From contig JAZARR010000123.1 in the NCBI GenBank assembly GCA_037389465.1, forward strand, positions 1,992,501 to 2,056,500: DNA of 64,000 bases, given 5' to 3'. Origin of the DNA: Baylisascaris procyonis. Its lineage: Eukaryota; Nematoda; Chromadorea; Rhabditida; Ascarididae. Each line of letters starts with the position of its first letter. Positions within the stretch are counted from its first letter, which is position 1. The position numbers were made by a program, and so were the translations under genes. The notes beneath the pieces are model-generated. The model was not told the origin of the DNA. It made no database searches and worked only from the letters and a program-made list of their open reading frames with translations. This document shows positions 40,251 through 55,200 of this stretch, in pieces.

Positions 40251-43200
40251 GAATCGAATCGAATCGAATCGAATCGAATCGAATCGAATCGAATCGAATC
40301 GAATCGAATCGAATCGAATCGAATCGAATCGAATCGAATCGAATCGAATCGAATCGAATCGAATCGAATCGAATCGAATCGAATCGAATCGAATCGAATC
40401 GAATCGAATCGAATCGAATCGAATCGAATCGAATCGAATCGAATCGAATCGAATCGAATCGAATCGAATCGAATCGAATCGAATCGAATCGAATCGAATC
40501 GAATCGAATCGAATCGAATCGAATCGAATCGAATCGAATCGAATCGAATCGAATCGAATCGAATCGAATCGAATCGAATCGAATCGAATCGAATCGAATC
40601 GAATCGAATCGAATCGAATCGAATCGAATCGAATCGAATCGAATCGAATCGAATCGAATCGATCGAATCGAATCGAATCGAATCGAATCGAATCGAATCG
40701 AATCGAATCGAATCGAATCGAATCGAATCGAATCGAATCGAATCGAATCGAATCGAATCGAATCGAATCGAATCGAATCGAATCGAATCGAATCGAATCG
40801 AATCGAATCGAATCGATCGAATCGAATCGAATCGAATCGAATCGAATCGAATCGAATCGAATCGAATCGAATCGAATCGAATCGAATCGAATCGAATCGA
40901 ATCGAATCGAATCGAATCGAATCGAATCGAATCGAATCGAATCGAATCGAATCGAATCGAATCGAATCGAATCGAATCGAATCGAATCGAATCGAATCGA
41001 ATCGAATCGAATCGAATCGAATCGAATCGAATCGAATCGAATCGAATCGAATCGAATCGAATCGAATCGAATCGAATCGAATCGAATCGAATCGAATCGA
41101 ATCGAATCGAATCGAATCGAATCGAATCGAATCGAATCGAATCGAATCGAATCGAATCGAATCGAATCGAATCGAATCGAATCGAATCGAATCGAATCGA
41201 ATCGAATCGAATCGAATCGAATCGAATCGAATCGAATCGAATCGAATCGAATCGAATCGAATCGAATCGAATCGAATCGAATCGAATCGAATCGAATCGA
41301 ATCGAATCGAATCGAATCGAATCGAATCGAATCGAATCGAATCGAATCGAATCGAATCGAATCGAATCGAATCGAATCGAATCGAATCGAATCGAATCGA
41401 ATCGAATCGAATCGAATCGAATCGAATCGAATCGAATCGAATCGAATCGAATCGAATCGAATCGAATCGAATCGAATCGAATCGAATCGAATCGAATCGA
41501 ATCGAATCGAATCGAATCGAATCGAATCGAATCGAATCGAATCGAATCGAATCGAATCGAATCGAATCGAATCGAATCGAATCGAATCGAATCGAATCGA
41601 ATCGAATCGAATCGAATCGAATCGAATCGAATCGAATCGAATCGAATCGAATCGAATCGAATCGAATCGAATCGAATCGAATCGAATCGAATCGAATCGA
41701 ATCGAATCGAATCGAATCGAATCGAATCGAATCGAATCGAATCGAATCGAATCGAATCGAATCGAATCGAATCGAATCGAATCGAATCGAATCGAATCGA
41801 ATCGAATCGAATCGAATCGAATCGAATCGAATCGAATCGAATCGAATCGAATCGAATCGAATCGAATCGAATCGAATCGAATCGAATCGAATCGAATCGA
41901 ATCGAATCGAATCGAATCGAATCGAATCGAATCGAATCGAATCGAATCGAATCGAATCGAATCGAATCGAATCGAATCGAATCGAATCGAATCGAATCGA
42001 ATCGAATCGAATCGAATCGAATCGAATCGAATCGAATCGAATCGAATCGAATCGAATCGAATCGAATCGAATCGAATCGAATCGAATCGAATCGAATCGA
42101 ATCGAATGGATCGAATCGAATCGAATCGAATCGAATCGAATCGAATCGAATCGAATCGAATCGAATCGAATCGAATCGAATCGAATCGAATCGAATCGAA
42201 TCGAATCGAATCGAATCGAATCGAATCGAATCGAATCGAATCGAATCGAATCGAATCGAATCGAATCGAATCGAATCGAATCGAATCGAATCGAATCGAA
42301 TCGAATCGAATCGAATCGAATCGAATCGAATCGAATCGAATCGAATCGAATCGAATCGAATCGAATCGAATCGAATCGAATCGAATCGAATCGAATCGAA
42401 TCGAATCGAATCGAATCGAATCGAATCGAATCGAATCGAATCGAATCGAATCGAATCGAATCGAATCGAATCGAATCGAATCGAATCGAATCGAATCGAA
42501 TCGAATCGAATCGAATCGAATCGAATCGAATCGAATCGAATCGAATCGAATCGAATCGAATCGAATCGAATCGAATCGAATCGAATCGAATCGAATCGAA
42601 TCGAATCGAATCGAATCGAATCGAATCGAATCGAATCGAATCGAATCGAATCGAATCGAATCGAATCGAATCGAATCGAATCGAATCGAATCGAATCGAA
42701 TCGAATCGAATCGAATCGAATCGAATCGAATCGAATCGAATCGAATCGAATCGAATCGAATCGAATCGAATCGAATCGAATCGAATCGAATCGAATCGAA
42801 TCGAATCGAATCGAATCGAATCGAATCGAATCGAATCGAATCGAATCGAATCGAATCGAATCGAATCGAATCGAATCGAATCGAATCGAATCGAATCGAA
42901 TCGAATCGAATCGAATCGAATCGAATCGAATCGAATCGAATCGAATCGAATCGAATCGAATCGAATCGAATCGAATCGAATCGAATCGAATCGAATCGAA
43001 TCGAATCGAATCGAATCGAATCGAATCGAATCGAATCGAATCGAATCGAATCGAATCGAATCGAATCGAATCGAATCGAATCGAATCGAATCGAATCGAA
43101 TCGAATCGAATCGAATCGAATCGAATCGAATCGAATCGAATCGAATCGAATCGAATCGAATCGAATCGAATCGAATCGAATCGAATCGAATCGAATCGAA

Positions 43201-46200
43201 TCGAATCGAATCGAATCGAATCGAATCGAATCGAATCGAATCGAATCGAATCGAATCGAATCGAATCGAATCGAATCGAATCGAATCGAATCGAATCGAA
43301 TCGAATCGAATCGAATCGAATCGAATCGAATCGAATCGAATCGAATCGAATCGAATCGAATCGAATCGAATCGAATCGAATCGAATCGAATCGAATCGAA
43401 TCGAATCGAATCGAATCGAATCGAATCGAATCGAATCGAATCGAATCGAATCGAATCGAATCGAATCGAATCGAATCGAATCGAATCGAATCGAATCGAA
43501 TCGAATCGAATCGAATCGAATCGAATCGAATCGAATCGAATCGAATCGAATCGAATCGAATCGAATCGAATCGAATCGAATCGAATCGAATCGAATCGAA
43601 TCGAATCGAATCGAATCGAATCGAATCGAATCGAATCGAATCGAATCGAATCGAATCGAATCGAATCGAATCGAATCGAATCGAATCGAATCGAATCGAA
43701 TCGAATCGAATCGAATCGAATCGAATCGAATCGAATCGAATCGAATCGAATCGAATCGAATCGAATCGAATCGAATCGAATCGAATCGAATCGAATCGAA
43801 TCGAATCGAATCGAATCGAATCGAATCGAATCGAATCGAATCGAATCGAATCGAATCGAATCGAATCGAATCGAATCGAATCGAATCGAATCGAATCGAA
43901 TCGAATCGAATCGAATCGAATCGAATCGAATCGAATCGAATCGAATCGAATCGAATCGAATCGAATCGAATCGAATCGAATCGAATCGAATCGAATCGAA
44001 TCGAATCGAATCGAATCGAATCGAATCGAATCGAATCGAATCGAATCGAATCGAATCGAATCGAATCGAATCGAATCGAATCGAATCGAATCGAATCGAA
44101 TCGAATCGAATCGAATCGAATCGAATCGAATCGAATCGAATCGAATCGAATCGAATCGAATCGAATCGAATCGAATCGAATCGAATCGAATCGAATCGAA
44201 TCGAATCGAATCGAATCGAATCGAATCGAATCGAATCGAATCGAATCGAATCGAATCGAATCGAATCGAATCGAATCGAATCGAATCGAATCGAATCGAA
44301 TCGAATCGAATCGAATCGAATCGAATCGAATCGAATCGAATCGAATCGAATCGAATCGAATCGAATCGAATCGAATCGAATCGAATCGAATCGAATCGAA
44401 TCGAATCGAATCGAATCGAATCGAATCGAATCGAATCGAATCGAATCGAATCGAATCGAATCGAATCGAATCGAATCGAATCGAATCGAATCGAATCGAA
44501 TCGAATCGAATCGAATCGAATCGAATCGAATCGAATCGAATCGAATCGAATCGAATCGAATCGAATCGAATCGAATCGAATCGAATCGAATCGAATCGAA
44601 TCGAATCGAATCGAATCGAATCGAATCGAATCGAATCGAATCGAATCGAATCGAATCGAATCGAATCGAATCGAATCGAATCGAATCGAATCGAATCGAA
44701 TCGAATCGAATCGAATCGAATCGAATCGAATCGAATCGAATCGAATCGAATCGAATCGAATCGAATCGAATCGAATCGAATCGAATCGAATCGAATCGAA
44801 TCGAATCGAATCGAATCGAATCGAATCGAATCGAATCGAATCGAATCGAATCGAATCGAATCGAATCGAATCGAATCGAATCGAATCGAATCGAATCGAA
44901 TCGAATCGAATCGAATCGAATCGAATCGAATCGAATCGAATCGAATCGAATCGAATCGAATCGAATCGAATCGAATCGAATCGAATCGAATCGAATCGAA
45001 TCGAATCGAATCGAATCGAATCGAATCGAATCGAATCGAATCGAATCGAATCGAATCGAATCGAATCGAATCGAATCGAATCGAATCGAATCGAATCGAA
45101 TCGAATCGAATCGAATCGAATCGAATCGAATCGAATCGAATCGAATCGAATCGAATCGAATCGATCGAATCGAATCGAATCGAATCGAATCGAATCGAAT
45201 CGAATCGAATCGAATCGAATCGAATCGAATCGAATCGAATCGAATCGAATCGAATCGAATCGAATCGAATCGAATCGAATCGAATCGAATCGAATCGAAT
45301 CGAATCGAATCGAATCGAATCGAATCGAATCGAATCGAATCGAATCGAATCGAATCGAATCGAATCGAATCGAATCGAATCGAATCGAATCGAATCGAAT
45401 CGAATCGAATCGAATCGAATCGAATCGAATCGAATCGAATCGAATCGAATCGAATCGAATCGAATCGAATCGAATCGAATCGAATCGAATCGAATCGAAT
45501 CGAATCGAATCGAATCGAATCGAATCGAATCGAATCGAATCGAATCGAATCGAATCGAATCGAATCGAATCGAATCGAATCGAATCGAATCGAATCGAAT
45601 CGAATCGAATCGAATCGAATCGAATCGAATCGAATCGAATCGAATCGAATCGAATCGAATCGAATCGAATCGAATCGAATCGAATCGAATCGAATCGATC
45701 GAATCGAATCGAATCGAATCGAATCGAATCGAATCGAATCGAATCGAATCGAATCGAATCGAATCGAATCGAATCGAATCGAATCGAATCGAATCGAATC
45801 GAATCGAATCGAATCGAATCGAATCGAATCGAATCGAATCGAATCGAATCGAATCGAATCGAATCGAATCGAATCGAATCGAATCGAATCGAATCGAATC
45901 GAATCGAATCGAATCGAATCGAATCGAATCGAATCGAATCGAATCGAATCGAATCGAATCGAATCGAATCGAATCGAATCGAATCGAATCGAATCGAATC
46001 GAATCGAATCGAATCGAATCGAATCGAATCGAATCGAATCGAATCGAATCGAATCGAATCGAATCGAATCGAATCGAATCGAATCGAATCGAATCGAATC
46101 GAATCGAATCGAATCGAATCGAATCGAATCGAATCGAATCGAATCGAATCGAATCGAATCGAATCGAATCGAATCGAATCGAATCGAATCGAATCGAATC

Positions 46201-49200
46201 GAATCGAATCGAATCGAATCGAATCGAATCGAATCGATCGAATCGAATCGAATCGAATCGAATCGAATCGAATCGAATCGAATCGAATCGAATCGAATCG
46301 AATCGAATCGAATCGAATCGAATCGAATCGAATCGAATCGAATCGAATCGAATCGAATCGAATCGAATCGAATCGAATCGAATCGAATCGAATCGAATCG
46401 AATCGAATCGAATCGAATCGAATCGAATCGAATCGAATCGAATCGAATCGAATCGAATCGAATCGAATCGAATCGAATCGAATCGAATCGAATCGAATCG
46501 AATCGAATCGAATCGAATCGAATCGAATCGAATCGAATCGAATCGAATCGAATCGAATCGAATCGAATCGAATCGAATCGAATCGAATCGAATCGAATCG
46601 AATCGAATCGAATCGAATCGAATCGAATCGAATCGAATCGAATCGAATCGAATCGAATCGAATCGAATCGAATCGAATCGAATCGAATCGAATCGAATCG
46701 AATCGAATCGAATCGAATCGAATCGAATCGAATCGAATCGAATCGAATCGAATCGAATCGAATCGAATCGAATCGAATCGAATCGAATCGAATCGAATCG
46801 AATCGAATCGAATCGAATCGAATCGAATCGAATCGAATCGAATCGAATCGAATCGAATCGAATCGAATCGAATCGAATCGAATCGAATCGAATCGAATCG
46901 AATCGAATCGAATCGAATCGAATCGAATCGAATCGAATCGAATCGAATCGAATCGAATCGAATCGAATCGAATCGAATCGAATCGAATCGAATCGAATCG
47001 AATCGAATCGAATCGAATCGAATCGAATCGAATCGAATCGAATCGAATCGAATCGAATCGAATCGAATCGAATCGAATCGAATCGAATCGAATCGAATCG
47101 AATCGAATCGAATCGAATCGAATCGAATCGAATCGAATCGAATCGAATCGAATCGAATCGAATCGAATCGAATCGAATCGAATCGAATCGAATCGAATCG
47201 AATCGAATCGAATCGAATCGAATCGAATCGAATCGAATCGAATCGAATCGAATCGAATCGAATCGAATCGAATCGAATCGAATCGAATCGAATCGAATCG
47301 AATCGAATCGAATCGAATCGAATCGAATCGAATCGAATCGAATCGAATCGAATCGAATCGAATCGAATCGAATCGAATCGAATCGAATCGAATCGAATCG
47401 AATCGAATCGAATCGAATCGAATCGAATCGAATCGAATCGAATCGAATCGAATCGAATCGAATCGAATCGAATCGAATCGAATCGAATCGAATCGAATCG
47501 AATCGAATCGAATCGAATCGAATCGAATCGAATCGAATCGAATCGAATCGAATCGAATCGAATCGAATCGAATCGAATCGAATCGAATCGAATCGAATCG
47601 AATCGAATCGAATCGAATCGAATCGAATCGAATCGAATCGAATCGAATCGAATCGAATCGAATCGAATCGAATCGAATCGAATCGAATCGAATCGAATCG
47701 AATCGAATCGAATCGAATCGAATCGAATCGAATCGAATCGAATCGAATCGAATCGAATCGAATCGAATCGAATCGAATCGAATCGAATCGAATCGAATCG
47801 AATCGAATCGAATCGAATCGAATCGAATCGAATCGAATCGAATCGAATCGAATCGAATCGAATCGAATCGAATCGAATCGAATCGAATCGAATCGAATCG
47901 AATCGAATCGAATCGAATCGAATCGAATCGAATCGAATCGAATCGAATCGAATCGAATCGAATCGAATCGAATCGAATCGAATCGAATCGAATCGAATCG
48001 AATCGAATCGAATCGAATCGAATCGAATCGAATCGAATCGAATCGAATCGAATCGAATCGAATCGAATCGAATCGAATCGAATCGAATCGAATCGAATCG
48101 AATCGAATCGAATCGAATCGAATCGAATCGAATCGAATCGAATCGAATGGAATCGAATCGAATCGAATCGAATCGAATCGAATCGAATCGAATCGAATCG
48201 AATCGAATCGAATCGAATCGAATCGAATCGAATCGAATCGAATCGAATCGAATCGAATCGAATCGAATCGAATCGAATCGAATCGAATCGAATCGAATCG
48301 AATCGAATCGAATCGAATCGAATCGAATCGAATCGAATCGAATCGAATCGAATCGAATCGAATCGAATCGAATCGAATCGAATCGAATCGAATCGAATCG
48401 AATCGAATCGAATCGAATCGAATCGAATCGAATCGAATCGAATCGAATCGAATCGAATCGAATCGAATCGAATCGAATCGAATCGAATCGAATCGAATCG
48501 AATCGAATCGAATCGAATCGAATCGAATCGAATCGAATCGAATCGAATCGAATCGAATCGAATCGAATCGAATCGAATCGAATCGAATCGAATCGAATCG
48601 AATCGAATCGAATCGAATCGAATCGAATCGAATCGAATCGAATCGAATCGAATCGAATCGAATCGAATCGAATCGAATCGAATCGAATCGAATCGAATCG
48701 AATCGAATCGAATCGAATCGAATCGAATCGAATCGAATCGAATCGAATCGAATCGAATCGAATCGAATCGAATCGAATCGAATCGAATCGAATCGAATCG
48801 AATCGAATCGAATCGAATCGAATCGAATCGAATCGAATCGAATCGAATCGAATCGAATCGAATCGAATCGAATCGAATCGAATCGAATCGAATCGAATCG
48901 AATCGAATCGAATCGAATCGAATCGAATCGAATCGAATCGAATCGAATCGAATCGAATCGAATCGAATCGAATCGAATCGAATCGAATCGAATCGAATCG
49001 AATCGAATCGAATCGAATCGAATCGAATCGAATCGAATCGAATCGAATCGAATCGAATCGAATCGAATCGAATCGAATCGAATCGAATCGAATCGAATCG
49101 AATCGAATCGAATCGAATCGAATCGAATCGAATCGAATCGAATCGAATCGAATCGAATCGAATCGAATCGAATCGAATCGAATCGAATCGAATCGAATCG

Positions 49201-52200
49201 AATCGAATCGAATCGAATCGAATCGAATCGAATCGAATCGAATCGAATCGAATCGAATCGAATCGAATCGAATCGAATCGAATCGAATCGAATCGAATCG
49301 AATCGAATCGAATCGAATCGAATCGAATCGAATCGAATCGAATCGAATCGAATCGAATCGAATCGAATCGAATCGAATCGAATCGAATCGAATCGAATCG
49401 AATCGAATCGAATCGAATCGAATCGAATCGAATCGAATCGAATCGAATCGAATCGAATCGAATCGAATCGAATCGAATCGAATCGAATCGAATCGAATCG
49501 AATCGAATCGAATCGAATCGAATCGAATCGAATCGAATCGAATCGAATCGAATCGAATCGAATCGAATCGAATCGAATCGAATCGAATCGAATCGAATCG
49601 AATCGAATCGAATCGAATCGAATCGAATCGAATCGAATCGAATCGAATCGAATCGAATCGAATCGAATCGAATCGAATCGAATCGAATCGAATCGAATCG
49701 AATCGAATCGAATCGAATCGAATCGAATCGAATCGAATCGAATCGAATCGAATCGAATCGAATCGAATCGAATCGAATCGAATCGAATCGAATCGAATCG
49801 AATCGAATCGAATCGAATCGAATCGAATCGAATCGAATCGAATCGAATCGAATCGAATCGAATCGAATCGAATCGAATCGAATCGAATCGAATCGAATCG
49901 AATCGAATCGAATCGAATCGAATCGAATCGAATCGAATCGAATCGAATCGAATCGAATCGAATCGAATCGAATCGAATCGAATCGAATCGAATCGAATCG
50001 AATCGAATCGAATCGAATCGAATCGAATCGAATCGAATCGAATCGAATCGAATCGAATCGAATCGAATCGAATCGAATCGAATCGAATCGAATCGAATCG
50101 AATCGAATCGAATCGAATCGAATCGAATCGAATCGAATCGAATCGAATCGAATCGAATCGAATCGAATCGAATCGAATCGAATCGAATCGAATCGAATCG
50201 AATCGAATCGAATCGAATCGAATCGAATCGAATCGAATCGAATCGAATCGAATCGAATCGAATCGAATCGAATCGAATCGAATCGAATCGAATCGAATCG
50301 AATCGAATCGAATCGAATCGAATCGAATCGAATCGAATCGAATCGAATCGAATCGAATCGAATCGAATCGAATCGAATCGAATCGAATCGAATCGAATCG
50401 AATCGAATCGAATCGAATCGAATCGAATCGAATCGAATCGAATCGAATCGAATCGAATCGAATCGAATCGAATCGAATCGAATCGAATCGAATCGAATCG
50501 AATCGAATCGAATCGAATCGAATCGAATCGAATCGAATCGAATCGAATCGAATCGAATCGAATCGAATCGAATCGAATCGAATCGAATCGAATCGAATCG
50601 AATCGAATCGAATCGAATCGAATCGAATCGAATCGAATCGAATCGAATCGAATCGAATCGAATCGAATCGAATCGAATCGAATCGAATCGAATCGAATCG
50701 AATCGAATCGAATCGAATCGAATCGAATCGAATCGAATCGAATCGAATCGAATCGAATCGAATCGAATCGAATCGAATCGAATCGAATCGAATCGAATCG
50801 AATCGAATCGAATCGAATCGAATCGAATCGAATCGAATCGAATCGAATCGAATCGAATCGAATCGAATCGAATCGAATCGAATCGAATCGAATCGAATCG
50901 AATCGAATCGAATCGAATCGAATCGAATCGAATCGAATCGAATCGAATCGAATCGAATCGAATCGAATCGAATCGAATCGAATCGAATCGAATCGAATCG
51001 AATCGAATCGAATCGAATCGAATCGAATCGAATCGAATCGAATCGAATCGAATCGAATCGAATCGAATCGAATCGAATCGAATCGAATCGAATCGAATCG
51101 AATCGAATCGAATCGAATCGAATCGAATCGAATCGAATCGAATCGAATCGAATCGAATCGAATCGAATCGAATCGAATCGAATCGAATCGAATCGAATCG
51201 AATCGAATCGAATCGAATCGAATCGAATCGAATCGAATCGAATCGAATCGAATCGAATCGAATCGAATCGAATCGAATCGAATCGAATCGAATCGAATCG
51301 AATCGAATCGAATCGAATCGAATCGAATCGAATCGAATCGAATCGAATCGAATCGAATCGAATCGAATCGAATCGAATCGAATCGAATCGAATCGAATCG
51401 AATCGAATCGAATCGAATCGAATCGAATCGAATCGAATCGAATCGAATCGAATCGAATCGAATCGAATCGAATCGAATCGAATCGAATCGAATCGAATCG
51501 AATCGAATCGAATCGAATCGAATCGAATCGAATCGAATCGAATCGAATCGAATCGAATCGAATCGAATCGAATCGAATCGAATCGAATCGAATCGAATCG
51601 AATCGAATCGAATCGAATCGAATCGAATCGAATCGAATCGAATCGAATCGAATCGAATCGAATCGAATCGAATCGAATCGAATCGAATCGAATCGAATCG
51701 AATCGAATCGAATCGAATCGAATCGAATCGAATCGAATCGAATCGAATCGAATCGAATCGAATCGAATCGAATCGAATCGAATCGAATCGAATCGAATCG
51801 AATCGAATCGAATCGAATCGAATCGAATCGAATCGAATCGAATCGAATCGAATCGAATCGAATCGAATCGAATCGAATCGAATCGAATCGAATCGAATCG
51901 AATCGAATCGAATCGAATCGAATCGAATCGAATCGAATCGAATCGAATCGAATCGAATCGAATCGAATCGAATCGAATCGAATCGAATCGAATCGAATCG
52001 AATCGAATCGAATCGAATCGAATCGAATCGAATCGAATCGAATCGAATCGAATCGAATCGAATCGAATCGAATCGAATCGAATCGAATCGAATCGAATCG
52101 AATCGAATCGAATCGAATCGAATCGAATCGAATCGAATCGAATCGAATCGAATCGAATCGAATCGAATCGAATCGAATCGAATCGAATCGAATCGAATCG

Positions 52201-55200
52201 AATCGAATCGAATCGAATCGAATCGAATCGAATCGAATCGAATCGAATCGAATCGAATCGAATCGAATCGAATCGAATCGAATCGAATCGAATCGAATCG
52301 AATCGAATCGAATCGAATCGAATCGAATCGAATCGAATCGAATCGAATCGAATCGAATCGAATCGAATCGAATCGAATCGAATCGAATCGAATCGAATCG
52401 AATCGAATCGAATCGAATCGAATCGAATCGAATCGAATCGAATCGAATCGAATCGAATCGAATCGAATCGAATCGAATCGAATCGAATCGAATCGAATCG
52501 AATCGAATCGAATCGAATCGAATCGAATCGAATCGAATCGAATCGAATCGAATCGAATCGAATCGAATCGAATCGAATCGAATCGAATCGAATCGAATCG
52601 AATCGAATCGAATCGAATCGAATCGAATCGAATCGAATCGAATCGAATCGAATCGAATCGAATCGAATCGAATCGAATCGAATCGAATCGAATCGAATCG
52701 AATCGAATCGAATCGAATCGAATCGAATCGAATCGAATCGAATCGAATCGAATCGAATCGAATCGAATCGAATCGAATCGAATCGAATCGAATCGAATCG
52801 AATCGAATCGAATCGAATCGAATCGAATCGAATCGAATCGAATCGAATCGAATCGAATCGAATCGAATCGAATCGAATCGAATCGAATCGAATCGAATCG
52901 AATCGAATCGAATCGAATCGAATCGAATCGAATCGAATCGAATCGAATCGAATCGAATCGAATCGAATCGAATCGAATCGAATCGAATCGAATCGAATCG
53001 AATCGAATCGAATCGAATCGAATCGAATCGAATCGAATCGAATCGAATCGAATCGAATCGAATCGAATCGAATCGAATCGAATCGAATCGAATCGAATCG
53101 AATCGAATCGAATCGATCGAATCGAATCGAATCGAATCGAATCGAATCGAATCGAATCGAATCGAATCGAATCGAATCGAATCGAATCGAATCGAATCGA
53201 ATCGAATCGAATCGAATCGAATCGAATCGAATCGAATCGAATCGAATCGAATCGAATCGAATCGAATCGAATCGAATCGAATCGAATCGAATCGAATCGA
53301 ATCGAATCGAATCGAATCGAATCGAATCGAATCGAATCGAATCGAATCGAATCGAATCGAATCGAATCGAATCGAATCGAATCGAATCGAATCGAATCGA
53401 ATCGAATCGAATCGAATCGAATCGAATCGAATCGAATCGAATCGAATCGAATCGAATCGAATCGAATCGAATCGAATCGAATCGAATCGAATCGAATCGA
53501 ATCGAATCGAATCGAATCGAATCGAATCGAATCGAATCGAATCGAATCGAATCGAATCGAATCGAATCGAATCGAATCGAATCGAATCGAATCGAATCGA
53601 ATCGAATCGAATCGAATCGAATCGAATCGAATCGAATCGAATCGAATCGAATCGAATCGAATCGAATCGAATCGAATCGAATCGAATCGAATCGAATCGA
53701 ATCGAATCGAATCGAATCGAATCGAATCGAATCGAATCGAATCGAATCGAATCGAATCGAATCGAATCGAATCGAATCGAATCGAATCGAATCGAATCGA
53801 ATCGAATCGAATCGAATCGAATCGAATCGAATCGAATCGAATCGAATCGAATCGAATCGAATCGAATCGAATCGAATCGAATCGAATCGAATCGAATCGA
53901 ATCGAATCGAATCGAATCGAATCGAATCGAATCGAATCGAATCGAATCGAATCGAATCGAATCGAATCGAATCGAATCGAATCGAATCGAATCGAATCGA
54001 ATCGAATCGAATCGAATCGAATCGAATCGAATCGAATCGAATCGAATCGAATCGAATCGAATCGAATCGAATCGAATCGAATCGAATCGAATCGAATCGA
54101 ATCGAATCGAATCGAATCGAATCGAATCGAATCGAATCGAATCGAATCGAATCGAATCGAATCGAATCGAATCGAATCGAATCGAATCGAATCGAATCGA
54201 ATCGAATCGAATCGAATCGAATCGAATCGAATCGAATCGAATCGAATCGAATCGAATCGAATCGAATCGAATCGAATCGAATCGAATCGAATCGAATCGA
54301 ATCGAATCGAATCGAATCGAATCGAATCGAATCGAATCGAATCGAATCGAATCGAATCGAATCGAATCGAATCGAATCGAATCGAATCGAATCGAATCGA
54401 ATCGAATCGAATCGAATCGAATCGAATCGAATCGAATCGAATCGAATCGAATCGAATCGAATCGAATCGAATCGAATCGAATCGAATCGAATCGAATCGA
54501 ATCGAATCGAATCGAATCGAATCGAATCGAATCGAATCGAATCGAATCGAATCGAATCGAATCGAATCGAATCGAATCGAATCGAATCGAATCGAATCGA
54601 ATCGAATCGAATCGAATCGAATCGAATCGAATCGAATCGAATCGAATCGAATCGAATCGAATCGAATCGAATCGAATCGAATCGAATCGAATCGAATCGA
54701 ATCGAATCGAATCGAATCGAATCGAATCGAATCGAATCGAATCGAATCGAATCGAATCGAATCGAATCGAATCGAATCGAATCGAATCGAATCGAATCGA
54801 ATCGAATCGAATCGAATCGAATCGAATCGAATCGAATCGAATCGAATCGAATCGAATCGAATCGAATCGAATCGAATCGAATCGAATCGAATCGAATCGA
54901 ATCGAATCGAATCGAATCGAATCGAATCGAATCGAATCGAATCGAATCGAATCGAATCGAATCGAATCGAATCGAATCGAATCGAATCGAATCGAATCGA
55001 ATCGAATCGAATCGAATCGAATCGAATCGAATCGAATCGAATCGAATCGAATCGAATCGAATCGAATCGAATCGAATCGAATCGAATCGAATCGAATCGA
55101 ATCGAATCGAATCGAATCGAATCGAATCGAATCGAATCGAATCGAATCGAATCGAATCGAATCGAATCGAATCGAATCGAATCGAATCGAATCGAATCGA

